Source of the DNA: Obelidium mucronatum
Lineage: Eukaryota > Chytridiomycota > Chytridiomycetes > Chytridiales > Chytriomycetaceae
Assembly: GCA_025765595.1 (NCBI GenBank)
Contig: JAIVFH010000036.1
Location: forward strand, 186,001-250,000
Direction: 5' to 3'
DNA length: 64,000 bases
Part shown: in pieces, positions 1 to 10,054 of the stretch
Layout of the letters: each line of letters begins with the position of its first letter
Numbering within the stretch: the first letter of the stretch is position 1
Notes under the pieces: model-generated
Told to the model about the DNA's origin: nothing
The model's database searches: none
The model's input: only the letters and a program-made list of their open reading frames with translations
Position numbers and translations under genes: made by a program

Positions 1-2
1 AA

Positions 3-332
3 TTGTTGGCTGAGCTGAATGGAAGCTATGGCTACCCGCACCCGTCTCTGGCCACCAAAATCGTGCAAGACATCAAGGGGATTTACAAGGTGGTTTCTTT
101 CGATGCCTTTCTTTCGTGCATTGAAATTCCGGTACCTTCCAAAGCATACTTTTGCGACTTGTTGAAGGAGTCGATTTCGTTGTCACTTAAGCGAAAGTAT
201 CACGAATGCCGGTACTCTTGGGATCAGTTGAAGGTGTTGAGAATGGAGGCGGATCCCAGCTACCCACAGTCACAGCAGCTGAAGCAGAGCGTGGGCGAAT
301 TCCAAAGAAACTTGAGCTTTTTTAAATCTTGA
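3..332 (+). CDS. C-terminal end of an E2/F-box-type protein (5' cut by window edge)
   Basis: Only the last 109 codons are visible; the gene runs off the left edge and stops with TGA at 330-332. The visible part matches, with many substitutions, the C-terminal end of the complete E2/F-box protein at 18633-20696: both share the stretches LLA-LN, YP-SLA, DIKGIY and EIP-P-K-YF in the same order and spacing. It is therefore a diverged paralogue rather than a recent copy. The function of this C-terminal region is unknown; whether this copy keeps the E2 and F-box parts cannot be seen. The stop faces the stop of the convergent MYND gene 141 bp away, across a short A/T-rich spacer with a run of A residues. 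Confidence 0.75.
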   Translation: MLAELNGSYGYPHPSLATKIVQDIKGIYKVVSFDAFLSCIEIPVPSKAYFCDLLKESISLSLKRKYHECRYSWDQLKVLRMEADPSYPQSQQLKQSVGEFQRNLSFFKS

Positions 333-473
333 GAGTATACAATAAACACATGTAACTTATTATCTCGCAGTATTGATAAAATTTTTTTTTATTTTCATGT
401 TTTTTTCCAGCAAAAAAAAAAAAAAAACATCACACTCCATTAAAACCCAAACTCCTGCTGCAAATTCCACTTC

Positions 474-2519
474 TTATTTCCATTCCACATACATTGATCT
501 GTCAGAAGTGAAAAATCTATGACGCGCTTCTTTCTCTGGCAAAACTCCATTCTTTGCGCCTACGGGAACGCGCACACGGCGAGGAACAACACTATTCACT
601 TCACGGAAGCCAACTCCATCCTTTCCAAAAGCTTCCTTCAACCATTCTTCAAACAAAGGCCACAAATCAAATAAACATATCTGCGGAGTGCTCAACATTG
701 TTGTTGTATAAAATGGGGTACCGTTATCAAATAATTTCGCAGCCTTTTCTTCCGTCAACTTCAAGTAGCGTGGGCGAATGCGAAGATCAGATGTCAACTT
801 GGTAGTAGTAATCCAATTCATGAAGAGTGTGATCAACACTGAATTGGGATTCAAAACGCGATTACAGAGGGGAAGAAAGGTTCGTTTAACGGCAGTGAGT
901 CCTACGTAATTCTGATCAGAGATATTTGATACCCAAATGCGGTCACACAGGAGGTTTTGTGCAGTCATAGAGGTTGCAAGATTCAGTGCATTTTGGCAAG
1001 AGAAATGAAATACGATCTTGTGCTTAGCAATCTTTGAAATGAAGGAGACCAACTGTTGACGAACATGAAAGAACAAACATCCGTACAAATCGTTTGACGA
1101 GCAACCGGCCTGTTTGCCAGATTCCAGCACTTGTTCTTGATTCCAGCCATCAAGCTTTTCGCAACTGTCAAACATATTGAACCCATGAATCGGATGGAAC
1201 AAGAATTTGTTGAGGGTGTTGTGGTGTGCGTTGAAGGAGCCAAAAGGAAGCAGGAGACCGAAATTTCGTTGTTCAAACCAAGCCAACCGTTCGTAAGGCA
1301 ATAGATCGAGCATAATTCTGTGCCGAAAATCAATTCTGTCCATTGTCATCATAAGGTCATGATACTTTTGCATTCCATCGTGAAGGCCGAGTGAATTCGA
1401 AGACATGCCCACCAACATGTGAAAAATACCGTCGAATCCGTTCCCAAGATGAATAACTGTTTTTCCAACGGTCCATTGTTTGGCATTAGGTCCAAGAGCC
1501 AAAAGCGGGAGCAATATCTCCTGAATTTTAGCCATTTGGCTGTCGGTCATGCAAACGGAATACCAAGTTGCAATAACAGCGTCCACGAGTTTCAAATTAT
1601 CTGGATGCGCAAGAAGAACAAGAAGTAGCAGATTTCTCGCAGCAGCCATAGGACCCCAGTCATTGACATGAATATTGAAGTTACAAAACTCGCTTCCACT
1701 CCGGAGTCCATTCACAGACATAATCACGTCACGAAAATCACCAGAGGCAGCAAACACAGCGCGAAATTCGGCAAATCCAACTTCCTCATCAGAGAGATTG
1801 AACACATCCACAGCCTCCATATTTCCCCACAAATATTCTGCAGATGCTTGCGAGAAAATTTGGTTGCGAGCACCAACAAGATTTGGCTCGTAGCCCTCAA
1901 CTTCCCATTGAGGCCTCCAAGTTGCACCTTGCGGACTTCTTTTACAATCGCCCTTGTGTAACGACCATTGAGTTTTCTGGCATTCCTTTGAGCAATAGGA
2001 GTGAAGATGACAATTGGAGCAAAAAAAAGTTGCTGGTGAGGTGCATGCTCGGGTGGGGTCAGCAGGGTCTCCTCGACAACAAAAAAGACGATTCAAAGGT
2101 TCTCCATTCACACCAGACCCCGTCTTCATGTCTTTCAATGCGCCATGCAACACATCTACAAGCTTCTCACCGATTCCGCCTTCTTTGGCAAGCTCCATAC
2201 ACTGGTCAAAAAGATATTTTTCGTTGCATTCGTGTTGCGCACCCGTCAACCACGCCACTGAATCGGAAGGGGATACAATAGTTTGGGAAGTTCCTCTGGA
2301 AGATGCAACGGTCTTCATGCGATCAATTAAAAAGTGGAGTTTGTCCGCGGCATTGGCCTGCTGGTAGAAGTGTTTGCGAAGTTCTTTGCCGGCGGCCTTC
2401 GTTGCAGCGTCGGGCTTCAAGTTCGGAGAGTCGGATGCATCAAGAACCATGTGCTCAAACATTCTATTTTGATGGTGCATTTGCTTGTTGCGAGCGTTGG
2501 AGTCTTTCTCGCGATTCAT
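474..2519 (-). CDS. MYND zinc finger protein with DUF4470-like region
   Basis: Single-exon gene of 681 aa. Residues about 147-192 carry a MYND-type zinc finger: early cysteines, then CSNC (167-170), C176, C180, H188 and C192 with the usual YCSKECQ-x5-H-x3-C ending. A DUF4470-like segment (AEYLWGNMEAVDVFNLSD) follows at about 225-305. The remaining ~370 residues look globular but match nothing I recognise. MYND fingers bind proline-rich partners or assist chromatin and methyltransferase complexes; there is no SET domain here, so no enzyme activity is claimed. MYND-DUF4470 proteins are common in fungi. The gene is on the same strand as, and 116 bp downstream of, GDH copy A. The start at 2519 is the first ATG of the open frame. 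Confidence 0.75.
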   Translation of the reverse strand: MNREKDSNARNKQMHHQNRMFEHMVLDASDSPNLKPDAATKAAGKELRKHFYQQANAADKLHFLIDRMKTVASSRGTSQTIVSPSDSVAWLTGAQHECNEKYLFDQCMELAKEGGIGEKLVDVLHGALKDMKTGSGVNGEPLNRLFCCRGDPADPTRACTSPATFFCSNCHLHSYCSKECQKTQWSLHKGDCKRSPQGATWRPQWEVEGYEPNLVGARNQIFSQASAEYLWGNMEAVDVFNLSDEEVGFAEFRAVFAASGDFRDVIMSVNGLRSGSEFCNFNIHVNDWGPMAAARNLLLLVLLAHPDNLKLVDAVIATWYSVCMTDSQMAKIQEILLPLLALGPNAKQWTVGKTVIHLGNGFDGIFHMLVGMSSNSLGLHDGMQKYHDLMMTMDRIDFRHRIMLDLLPYERLAWFEQRNFGLLLPFGSFNAHHNTLNKFLFHPIHGFNMFDSCEKLDGWNQEQVLESGKQAGCSSNDLYGCLFFHVRQQLVSFISKIAKHKIVFHFSCQNALNLATSMTAQNLLCDRIWVSNISDQNYVGLTAVKRTFLPLCNRVLNPNSVLITLFMNWITTTKLTSDLRIRPRYLKLTEEKAAKLFDNGTPFYTTTMLSTPQICLFDLWPLFEEWLKEAFGKDGVGFREVNSVVPRRVRVPVGAKNGVLPEKEARHRFFTSDRSMYVEWK

Positions 2520-2635
2520 TTTGGAATAATAACAAACAACTCAACCACAATTGAAGGCGGAAAAAAATGACCCGAAAAGATTCGCATTTATTTTGAAGAA
2601 AATAATAGATACAAGAAAACAAAAGAAAAAATAGA

Positions 2636-5600
2636 TTACTGTTCAATCTTTGCAAAGTATGGCGCCAAAAACTCAAAGAATGCGAACTGCGATGGGGAAG
2701 TACCATATCTGTACACAAATCGAGAAGCCAAGTAGCAACCAAAGATGGCCTTGACATAGGCTTCAGGGACACGCTTCAACAGAGTGTCCATTCCCAACTT
2801 ATCCAACAGAAGCTTGGGGAATGCTTCAGCAAGAACCAGTCTTCGGAGTGGTTCATTGTTCCAAAGGGTGGTGTTTTGAAGCTCTTCATTCAGCTTGACG
2901 ATTCCAACCGACAGGGTGTCAGACAAGATTGAGCGTGGGATTCCCGTGCGTTCACCCTCGCGCCAGAGGCATTCGAATTCAAGACGAGCCGCCTTTTCAA
3001 TAAATTCTTGAACAGATTGCACATAGGCGGCGTAGAATTCAGGAACGACTCCGTTCTTGACAGTCATATGTTCAGAGAACTCCTCATCGTTGAAGGAAAG
3101 AGCAGCAAGCACTTCCAACGAGGAAGAAGTAACACCTCCCTTGTTGGCCGAAGCGTCCTTGAAGAGTACAACTCCAGCAGCTTCCAACTTCAAACGAGCC
3201 TCTTGGGTGACAAACAAGTTGGCTCCTTCGACAATGTACTTGAATCGTGGGGTTCCATCGGCCTTGAAGACAGTGTTCACGTTTCCAATGTCAATAGACT
3301 CTGGACGTCCTCCACAAGGGACAAACAAATCCGCCGTAGCCAATGGGTTCAAGTGGAACTCGTTTCTAAACTTGAATCCAGAGTGAACAACAGTTCCATC
3401 CGGAAGCTTCACATTGTTTTCGTCAATCAAGACACGGAATCCATCCTTGCTCAACTTGGAAGTATCAAAGTGGTTCACCATCTTTCTGCTGTCAGCAAGA
3501 CGCGCCAGCTCAGCACGGTCAATTCCAACCGGGTCGTACAGGACTCCAGAACCATCCACAATAGCCATGGTCTTGTCGCTCGAGATTTTAATCTCATTGG
3601 AACCCAAGTCTCCATCGGGCCCACCAGTCTGGAACTTTGTCACGCTCGATTCATCAATCTTGAGCATCTCGTAAATCCCAAGCACGTATTGATGAACGGA
3701 GCGAGTGGTCATTCCATAAGTATCGTGTGGAATCCCACCCATCGACTGGGACTTTCCAGTCGTAAAGGCCTTCCAGAAACTAGCTCCCCGATGACGAGCG
3801 TGTTGAGAAGCCCAATCCATGTAGTCAGCGGTACCCTCATCCGGTCCAAAGAAGAGGATTTCTGGCTTCCCGTACTTGTCCACGATTCTGTCCTTGATTC
3901 CTGGAGTGGAACCGGGGATCACCAAATCCAGAATCGCGTCCACGTATTTCTCGAACGCGAATTTGGGGTTCCCTTGTTGGTCTGGGTTCAACAAGATGGT
4001 ACCTTTTGATCCGCCTTCGGGGATGTCCTTGTTCTTGCGTTGCTGGGTGTTGGCGAGGCCGTAGTTTTCGTCAAACATTCCACGAAGGTTGATGCTGTAC
4101 GCTTCTGGGTTTCTTGAAGACACGATTCTGATCCCACCACGTGCAATGTCACGGAATCGGAGGTGGAAGCCGCGGAATTCAGAGCCAACAACAAAAAACA
4201 TTCCAAAGAGGGGTTGTGGGTACTCCAGTTCTGGCAAGAACTTGGGGTTCATGCGGAACGAGAGAGCGATTTTGGTGGGCTGGTAAAAGTTGGTTTTGAG
4301 AACGTGCTTGTTGAAGGTCACGTAGGATTCAAAGATCATGAATTCCTGGTTGTTGGCCACGGTTTTACGGATAGTGTCAAGCAGCTCGCTCTCAGAAAGA
4401 ACTGGGGTGACTTGAAGACGTTGGTATGACAAACTAGGGTTGAGAGCGTTCTGGGTTGGGTTGATGTAGTGGTCCATGGCAAATCCAACGTAGCAGAGTT
4501 TGATGAGTTCTGGGTACTGCTTGATAACTTCCAAGATGTAGTCTGAAGTGAATGTATCGGAACGAAGACGCTTCTTGAGTTTGGAGAGAACTTCGTTGTG
4601 GGTGTTGTTCTTGGCATCAAGAATGGACTTCAAAGAAGCGTATTCATTTCCAAGACGATTCAGGAAATGCTGAGCAAAGACCCATCCAGTGTATCCATAA
4701 ATAGCTTCTTGAACTGAAATGGTGAAAAAGTTTGTTAATGAATGTTGTGTCGCCAGTCAAAATACTCACCAGAGAGCTTTCCAGTTTGGAAGTGACTTTG
4801 CAAAGGAGTGGTTGGCAAGCAGTACAACAAACTCGCTTCCTTAATAACTTGCTGAATGGAGTGTTCCAAAGGAGGCAGCTCATTCTTTTGCGGGCGGTTG
4901 AGGTAGATGGACATCACAGTGACTCCGTTGGAAAACTGTTCAACAAACTTCTTGGTGGAATAAAGCCCATAAAAGTGGTACAAATCAGTCAAAGCAGAGA
5001 AGTAGCTTTTGGTGGTTCCTTGCTTGTAACCAATAATGAGTCTCTTTTCCTGACTGTTTGGAACGTCTTGGCATTCGATAACAACTCCAGTACGGACAAG
5101 AACTTGTTTGATGACACGTTCGTAGGAAGTAAGAGTGGCATCAGTGCAGTTGTCAATGAAATCAGGGTCAGAAATGCTCTTCATGCTGAATTCGTTATCG
5201 GCCGCAGCAGGTGGGAAGTTGCAAGCACGGACGAAGTATGATCTTAAATGAGTAGAAAATGAAGATGAGCTGACGGCGCTGGAAGAACGGTAGGATTCCA
5301 TCCGGTAAGCAGTGGTCTTGTTACTGACGTTGAAGTATTTGGCATCGATACTGAAAAATGGGTTAGAAACGGCCGCAATCAACCCAAATCCGACTCACGT
5401 TCTCTCATAGCCCTTTCCAGAGGGAGTTCCTGGTGTTGATGTTTGCATGAAGATTGCGCCATGTTCTGTTTCACGAACCAAATTGATGTCGAGGAGAGAC
5501 TCGTTCTTGATGAACGCAGCAATCTTTGCGCTGTACAGCGAGAGAATCAATTGCGAAATACTTTCTGCGGTTTCAAGCTTAAAGTAAAGCTCGTCCATTC

Positions 5601-5807
5601 CAAGGTTGCTGTTGTCAGAATCATGGTGAGACACAAGGTATGGCAGGGAAAAAAAAGGCAGGCAACATACTTGTAGAACCAAGACACTTCATTGCCAACG
5701 AGCTCTTTGGGGATAAACCCCTTCTGCTCTATAAGGGCTTGCACTTGTTTTAGCTGCTCACTCTTGTCAATGTGAGTGATTCTGGCGGTAGGTTCCGGGA
5801 CGGTCAT
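2636..5807 (-). CDS. GDH2: NAD-specific glutamate dehydrogenase, copy A
   Basis: Four exons (5807-5671, 5608-5399, 5350-4770, 4713-2636) join in phase to a 1001-aa protein of the large (~110 kDa) fungal Gdh2 class, which oxidises glutamate to 2-oxoglutarate and ammonium with NAD+. The catalytic half is recognisable from RFRDIARGGIR, the lysine-bearing IPEGGSKGT, GPDEGTADYMDWA, TGGPDGDLGSNEIK and the dinucleotide-fold end YIVEGANLF. The N-terminus starts directly at MTVPEPTAR with no presequence, unlike copy B at 45416-49090. All three introns sit at positions shared with copy B, but intron sequences differ while about 1.5 kb of the last exon is nearly identical. The start at 5807 follows a spacer with four TCCGA repeats. 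Confidence 0.95.
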
Positions 5808-6246
5808 TGTGACTTATGAGAGAATGAAAAGGGGGTTCTGTTTGAAGGAATGTGGCTGTTGGTGCTGTTTATATCCGCTTTTTTGTTCCGGGGGTGGCAT
5901 TCCGAGACTTTCCGAGTCCCGAACTCATTTTCCTCCGACAATTTTTTCCTTCCGAGGTTGAGCCATGCCCCTAATTTTCGATGTTCGTTTCGGATCAACC
6001 GTGAATAAATGAGAGCTAGGAATTCTTCCCTTCAATAGACCGCGATAAGAGAAAAATAAAAGTCACTCGCAAGTTGACAATAATTAAAAAGAAAAGACGG
6101 ATATAACAGACATCTTTTATGCTCGAATAGAGAAACATAGAATTGCAGTATTCATAACAAGAGCGTGTGTTTTATTTTTTATCACGTTTTGTGCGATTTT
6201 ATTTTTCTTTTTGACTTGCAAAAAAAAAAAAAACTTGGGAAACAAG
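5808..6246. promoter_or_regulatory. Divergent spacer between GDH2 copy A and PRPP synthetase
   Basis: This 439-bp gap lies between two start codons facing away from each other, so it should hold both promoters. The sequence shows four TCCGA words at 5901, 5911, 5934 and 5951 (TCGGA on the GDH strand), 94-148 bp upstream of the GDH start, in a C-rich patch. The PRS-proximal 250 bp are A/T-rich, with a run of A residues about 15 bp before the PRS ATG. The repeats are visible; their role as binding sites is inference. No coding exon was found here. Confidence 0.45.
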
Positions 6247-7994
6247 ATGATGCGCAATCTCGTTGTCCTCAACGGCTCCTCTCATCCTCAGCTGGGTGAA
6301 TCTATCTGCAAACGCCTGGGTACAACACCCGGGAAAGTGACGCTCAAGAAGTTTGCCAATCAGGAAACAAACATTGAGATTGGCGAGAGTGTTCGTGGAG
6401 CGGAGGTGTTCATTGTCCAGAGCGGCTGCGGCAACGTGAACGACAACTTCATGGAGCTGTTGATTCTTATTGCCGCGTGCCGGACCGCTTCGGCCAAGTG
6501 AGTGGCCAACAACGCCTCACAAAACAAAACAAAACAAAACAAAAACGCAGCAAAATCACGGCGGTCATCCCGTCGTTCCCGTACGCCCGCCAGCCCGGCG
6601 CCACGGACCGCAAGACGGGAACAACGCTCTCGCGGCTCGACGCGGACTCGGTCGATCGCTACAAGGGCATGTACAACGGCCAGCTGCCGCTGACGCCAGA
6701 GCTCGAACACATCGATCCAACCAAGGCGGGGCCCGTGCCCGTGCCGCTCAAGCTGGCGCTCAAGGTGGGTCCGTTGTTTTTGCTTCTTGTCTGTTTTGAC
6801 ACGGCCACAGAAACAAACAAAGTCCACGGCAAGTGTTGCTGAGGAAGTGCCGCAGTCGTCTGCCCAGAGCCAGTCGCAGGAAGATGGTCTCAATTCATCC
6901 CCTGCAAAGGCGGTGCCGCGAAACATTCAGAGCAAAACGGAATCAATTCCATCTCTAGATGGCGCGAAAGATGCTGTCACCCGCATTTCAACAATCTCTA
7001 TATCGCAATCGAATATTGTCGTGACTCCTCTGACTGTCCCCAAGGAAAAGACTATTTCCACTCATTTGGTCTTCCCCACACCTGGAACCACAACTGTTTC
7101 TGCCGCTGCCGCTGAATCTAACGGATATAAACACTGGACAGCTCGGAGTGGCACCTTAATTGCTAATCTGCTTGTCACTGCTGGTAGGTTACTGTAAAAC
7201 GTATCTGCTGTGACTTTCGATTAACTGTTATTGTATAGGTGCCGATCATGTCATCACAATGGATCTTCACGATCCTCAGTTCCAAGGGTTCTTTGATATT
7301 CCAGTCGATAATCTGTATAGTCAGCCATTGATTCTGAAGCATATCAAGGAGAATATTCCAAACTATGCGTCAGCCGTAATTGTTTCCCCAGATGCTGGTG
7401 GCGCCAAGAGGTTTGTTTGTACTCTGTTTAATTTTGGTGTCTCATCATGACCTGTCTATCTCAGAGCCACTCAGATTGCTGATAAACTCAACATGGATTT
7501 TGCATTGATCCACAAGGACCGTCGCATCAAAGTCCCTACTCGATCAATGTCCAACATTGGTACTCTGACAGCAACTGGGGGCAGCCACTTTGTGAGTGAT
7601 ATGATGATTGTTGGACACGTGAGAAACCGCGTCTGTATTCTGATTGGTAAGGGGATGCAATATTTGGAACGTTGATTAACCATCTTGGAAAACAGATGAT
7701 CTTGCCGACACATCCATCACCATCACTCAAGCGGCCAAAATCCTCAAGGAACATGGAGCCACGAAAATATATGCAATTATCACTCACGCAATCATGTCAG
7801 GAGACGCTATTGATCGCATCAACGACAGTCCAATTGATGAAGTGATTGTATCCAACACAATCCCACAAGATGACCATATCAAGAGGTGTCCTAAAATCAA
7901 AGTGTTTGATGTTGCTCCGCTTCTCGCAGAAGCCATTCGTAGAATTCACAACGGCGAGAGTATCTCCTTCTTGTTTGAAAAGGATGTTGCTTGA
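6247..7994 (+). CDS. PRS: Ribose-phosphate pyrophosphokinase, Prs1/Prs5-like long form
   Basis: Six exons (6247-6497, 6551-6764, 6811-7183, 7239-7410, 7465-7646, 7696-7994) give 496 aa. The enzyme makes PRPP from ribose 5-phosphate and ATP for nucleotide, His and Trp synthesis. Family motifs are [76 protein letters not shown] and [13 protein letters not shown]. About 160 Ser/Thr/Pro-rich residues are inserted after PYARQ, as in the non-homologous regions of yeast Prs1 and Prs5. The PRPP loop reads DDLADTSIT, lacking the usual Gly of DDxxDTxGT. An ATG at 6250 directly follows the chosen start and would lose one residue. Exon 2 is much richer in GC than the rest. Confidence 0.93.
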
Positions 7995-8117
7995 GATTGT
8001 GGAAAGGATTTGGAAGCTTCTTTTGATTTTTGCTTTTACTTGGGATTTGATATTTTTTTTCTTAATAAAAATTGCTGGACGGATTTTTTTTATAAATAAA
8101 TAAATAACAGAAACGAT

Positions 8118-9190
8118 ATGGCAGACCCACTTACAACAAACCCAAGAGGAATCCCGAAGGCGCCTTTCATTGTATGTATTCACAAGTTATCTTCAGCTTT
8201 GAGCAAACTGCGACGCGGATAAGGACAATACACAATACAACGAATGCTGATGAACCTTGTGTGCAAAACAGGACAACGTTGACCAGTTCGTTGGATCCGC
8301 AGAGAATGTCGAATCGACGCTCAGAAAATTTCAAGAAATGATTGCGTATGTATTCGCCCCCCAGTGATTGTCATTATGAATGTGTGGAATGTGTTTTGTG
8401 TGTGCGTTTTGACCAGTACGCATGTCTTTGGCAATTCATCAAAAGCGGCGACAGAGTTTCAATCAGTCGTGATTGAATTCTTCGATTTATGTGTCCGACT
8501 GCGTTGGAGGATATGCTGTCGTGGTTGGGTGGTTTTGGATTGCTGAGTTCCACCCCCTCGAAAACGCAAGACAACTCATCAAAAAACCACACCCAGGAAA
8601 TACAAAACCATGGAGGGACATTTGGCGTCCAGAAGGAGAGGTCTCGAATCGAAAATCCCAGAAATCAAAAAGACTCTGGATATGGTTCTCTACATTATCT
8701 CTCGTTCTGTAAGTACTTAAAGTATCTATAACCAGTCCATTTAATGAATGATTCGTGATTAAAAAAATAGGACTCCGATGAGCCCATCACAACTGAATTT
8801 GAGATCAATGATACATTGTGGGTGAATGCGAAAGTGGAGTCCACAAAGACTGTATGCCTATGGCTTGGGGTTCGTTTTTCTGTTTGTTTTTTTTTTTGGT
8901 TTGTGAAGATGTTATTTTTAACTTGACCCATCAGGCGAACGTGATGTTGGAATATGAGACTGGTGAAGCGAGGGATCTTTTGACAGAAAAACTGGGCACC
9001 GCGAAAGTTTCTTTGTCTCAGGTTAAGGAAGATTTGGCTTTTTTGAAGGAGCAGATTACCACGATGGAGGTTTGTTTTTTTTCGAAGAGTTTTTTTTTTT
9101 TTTTTTCGCTAACCGGCTGTTGCCTCAAAGGTCAACTTTTCTCGTGTGCATAACTGGGATGTAAAGACTAGAAAGGAACTCAAAAAGTAA
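8118..9190 (+). CDS. PAC10: Prefoldin subunit 3 (VBP1/Pac10)
   Basis: Six exons (8118-8171, 8272-8345, 8597-8708, 8771-8869, 8935-9069, 9131-9190) join in phase to 177 aa, close to the ~195 aa of human VBP1 and yeast Pac10. Recognisable parts are GIPKAPFIDNVDQFV near the N-terminus, the first coiled coil ending KIPEIKKTLDMV, the hairpin core VESTKTVCLWLGANVMLEY, and the closing NWDVKTRKELKK. Prefoldin is a cytosolic hexamer that hands unfolded actin and tubulin to the TRiC/CCT chaperonin; subunit 3 is an alpha-class member. Most pieces are too short to show as long open frames, so the gene is easily missed. Intron 2 is 251 nt, much longer than the other introns of the gene. Confidence 0.92.
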
Positions 9191-9312
9191 GGGTGTAGGA
9201 CAGGAATCTTAGGATGCTTTTTTTTGAGAGAATGAGAGTGGTGACGAGGGTCGTTTGAAAGAGTTGTTGTACGCTTTTGAGAATATAGTCTTGTATTTGT
9301 GTATTTGTTTTT

Positions 9313-9946
9313 TCAAGTGGATGGTATATCCTCTTCACTTATGAGAAGGGCAAGGTCTGGTGGGATTAACAATGGGTATTCCTCGTCGTCTCCATTATCA
9401 CTCAGTAACGCTTCCAGCATTGCTTTCCGCCACATTTCGTATTTAGGATCAAATTCTGTGTGTGCGATAAACATCGTAAGCTACTTGGTTACTTGTTTGT
9501 TTCAGACACATATCACCTTCAGTTTCCCACCCCTCAGGTAACTCAAACAGTTTAGTTTTTGGAGTCGCGTCTTCTACTGGACAACTTTGACTACTACTAC
9601 AAGATTCTCGAATTGTATTCGATCCCGATAGGATGACGCCATCTGCGTCCTTTGATGGTGTTGTAGGGGTTGTCTTTGTGGATATTCTGGAATCACGATT
9701 TGAAAAGAGTTGCGTTGTAGACGCAGAAAGCGTTCCTGGACTCAGCGTGTTGGTGCTATATGTACTACTCTCAAAGTTGGAAGCATTTGTGGCTGTCGAC
9801 GAACGCAAACTGGGGGTAGACGTGTTCAAGTTGAGCGTATCCACGCTTAGACTTATGCCTGGGGATTTCGGCCTATCTTTTCCGTCACTATTGGATTGAA
9901 GGTTGGCACTGTTTTTCACTTTCGCTCTGTCCCATTGTGACTTCAT
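9313..9946 (-). CDS. Hypothetical protein with Ser/Thr-rich N-terminus
   Basis: Two exons (9946-9517 and 9455-9313) separated by a 61-nt GT-AG intron give 190 aa. The first ~130 residues are Ser/Thr/Asn/Pro-rich and look disordered. The last ~55 (around LPEGWETEEFDPKYEMWRKA and the acidic LLSDNGDDEEYP) look like a short folded or helical motif; without the splice the frame ends in an unrelated tail, which supports the intron. I do not recognise the family. The gene is convergent with prefoldin 3 (122 bp between stops) and lies downstream of NUP98's 5' side on the same strand. No signal peptide or membrane segment is seen. Confidence 0.55.
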
Positions 9947-10054
9947 TATTTTTTTTTTTGGTGAGAATGTTGTTGTGTTGTATTGTTGACTTTATTTGTT
10001 TTTTAACCACATTTAAAAAACTAAAAACAATTATTAAACTCTAAAAAAGATGCT

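Noticed and set aside
3008..4009. Long plus-strand open frame of 333 codons opposite GDH copy A, with a matching one opposite copy B (45821-46564)
   Set aside because: It is the antisense shadow of a highly conserved, codon-biased exon; its presence in both copies follows from the near identity of the cores, and it has no protein-like features of its own.
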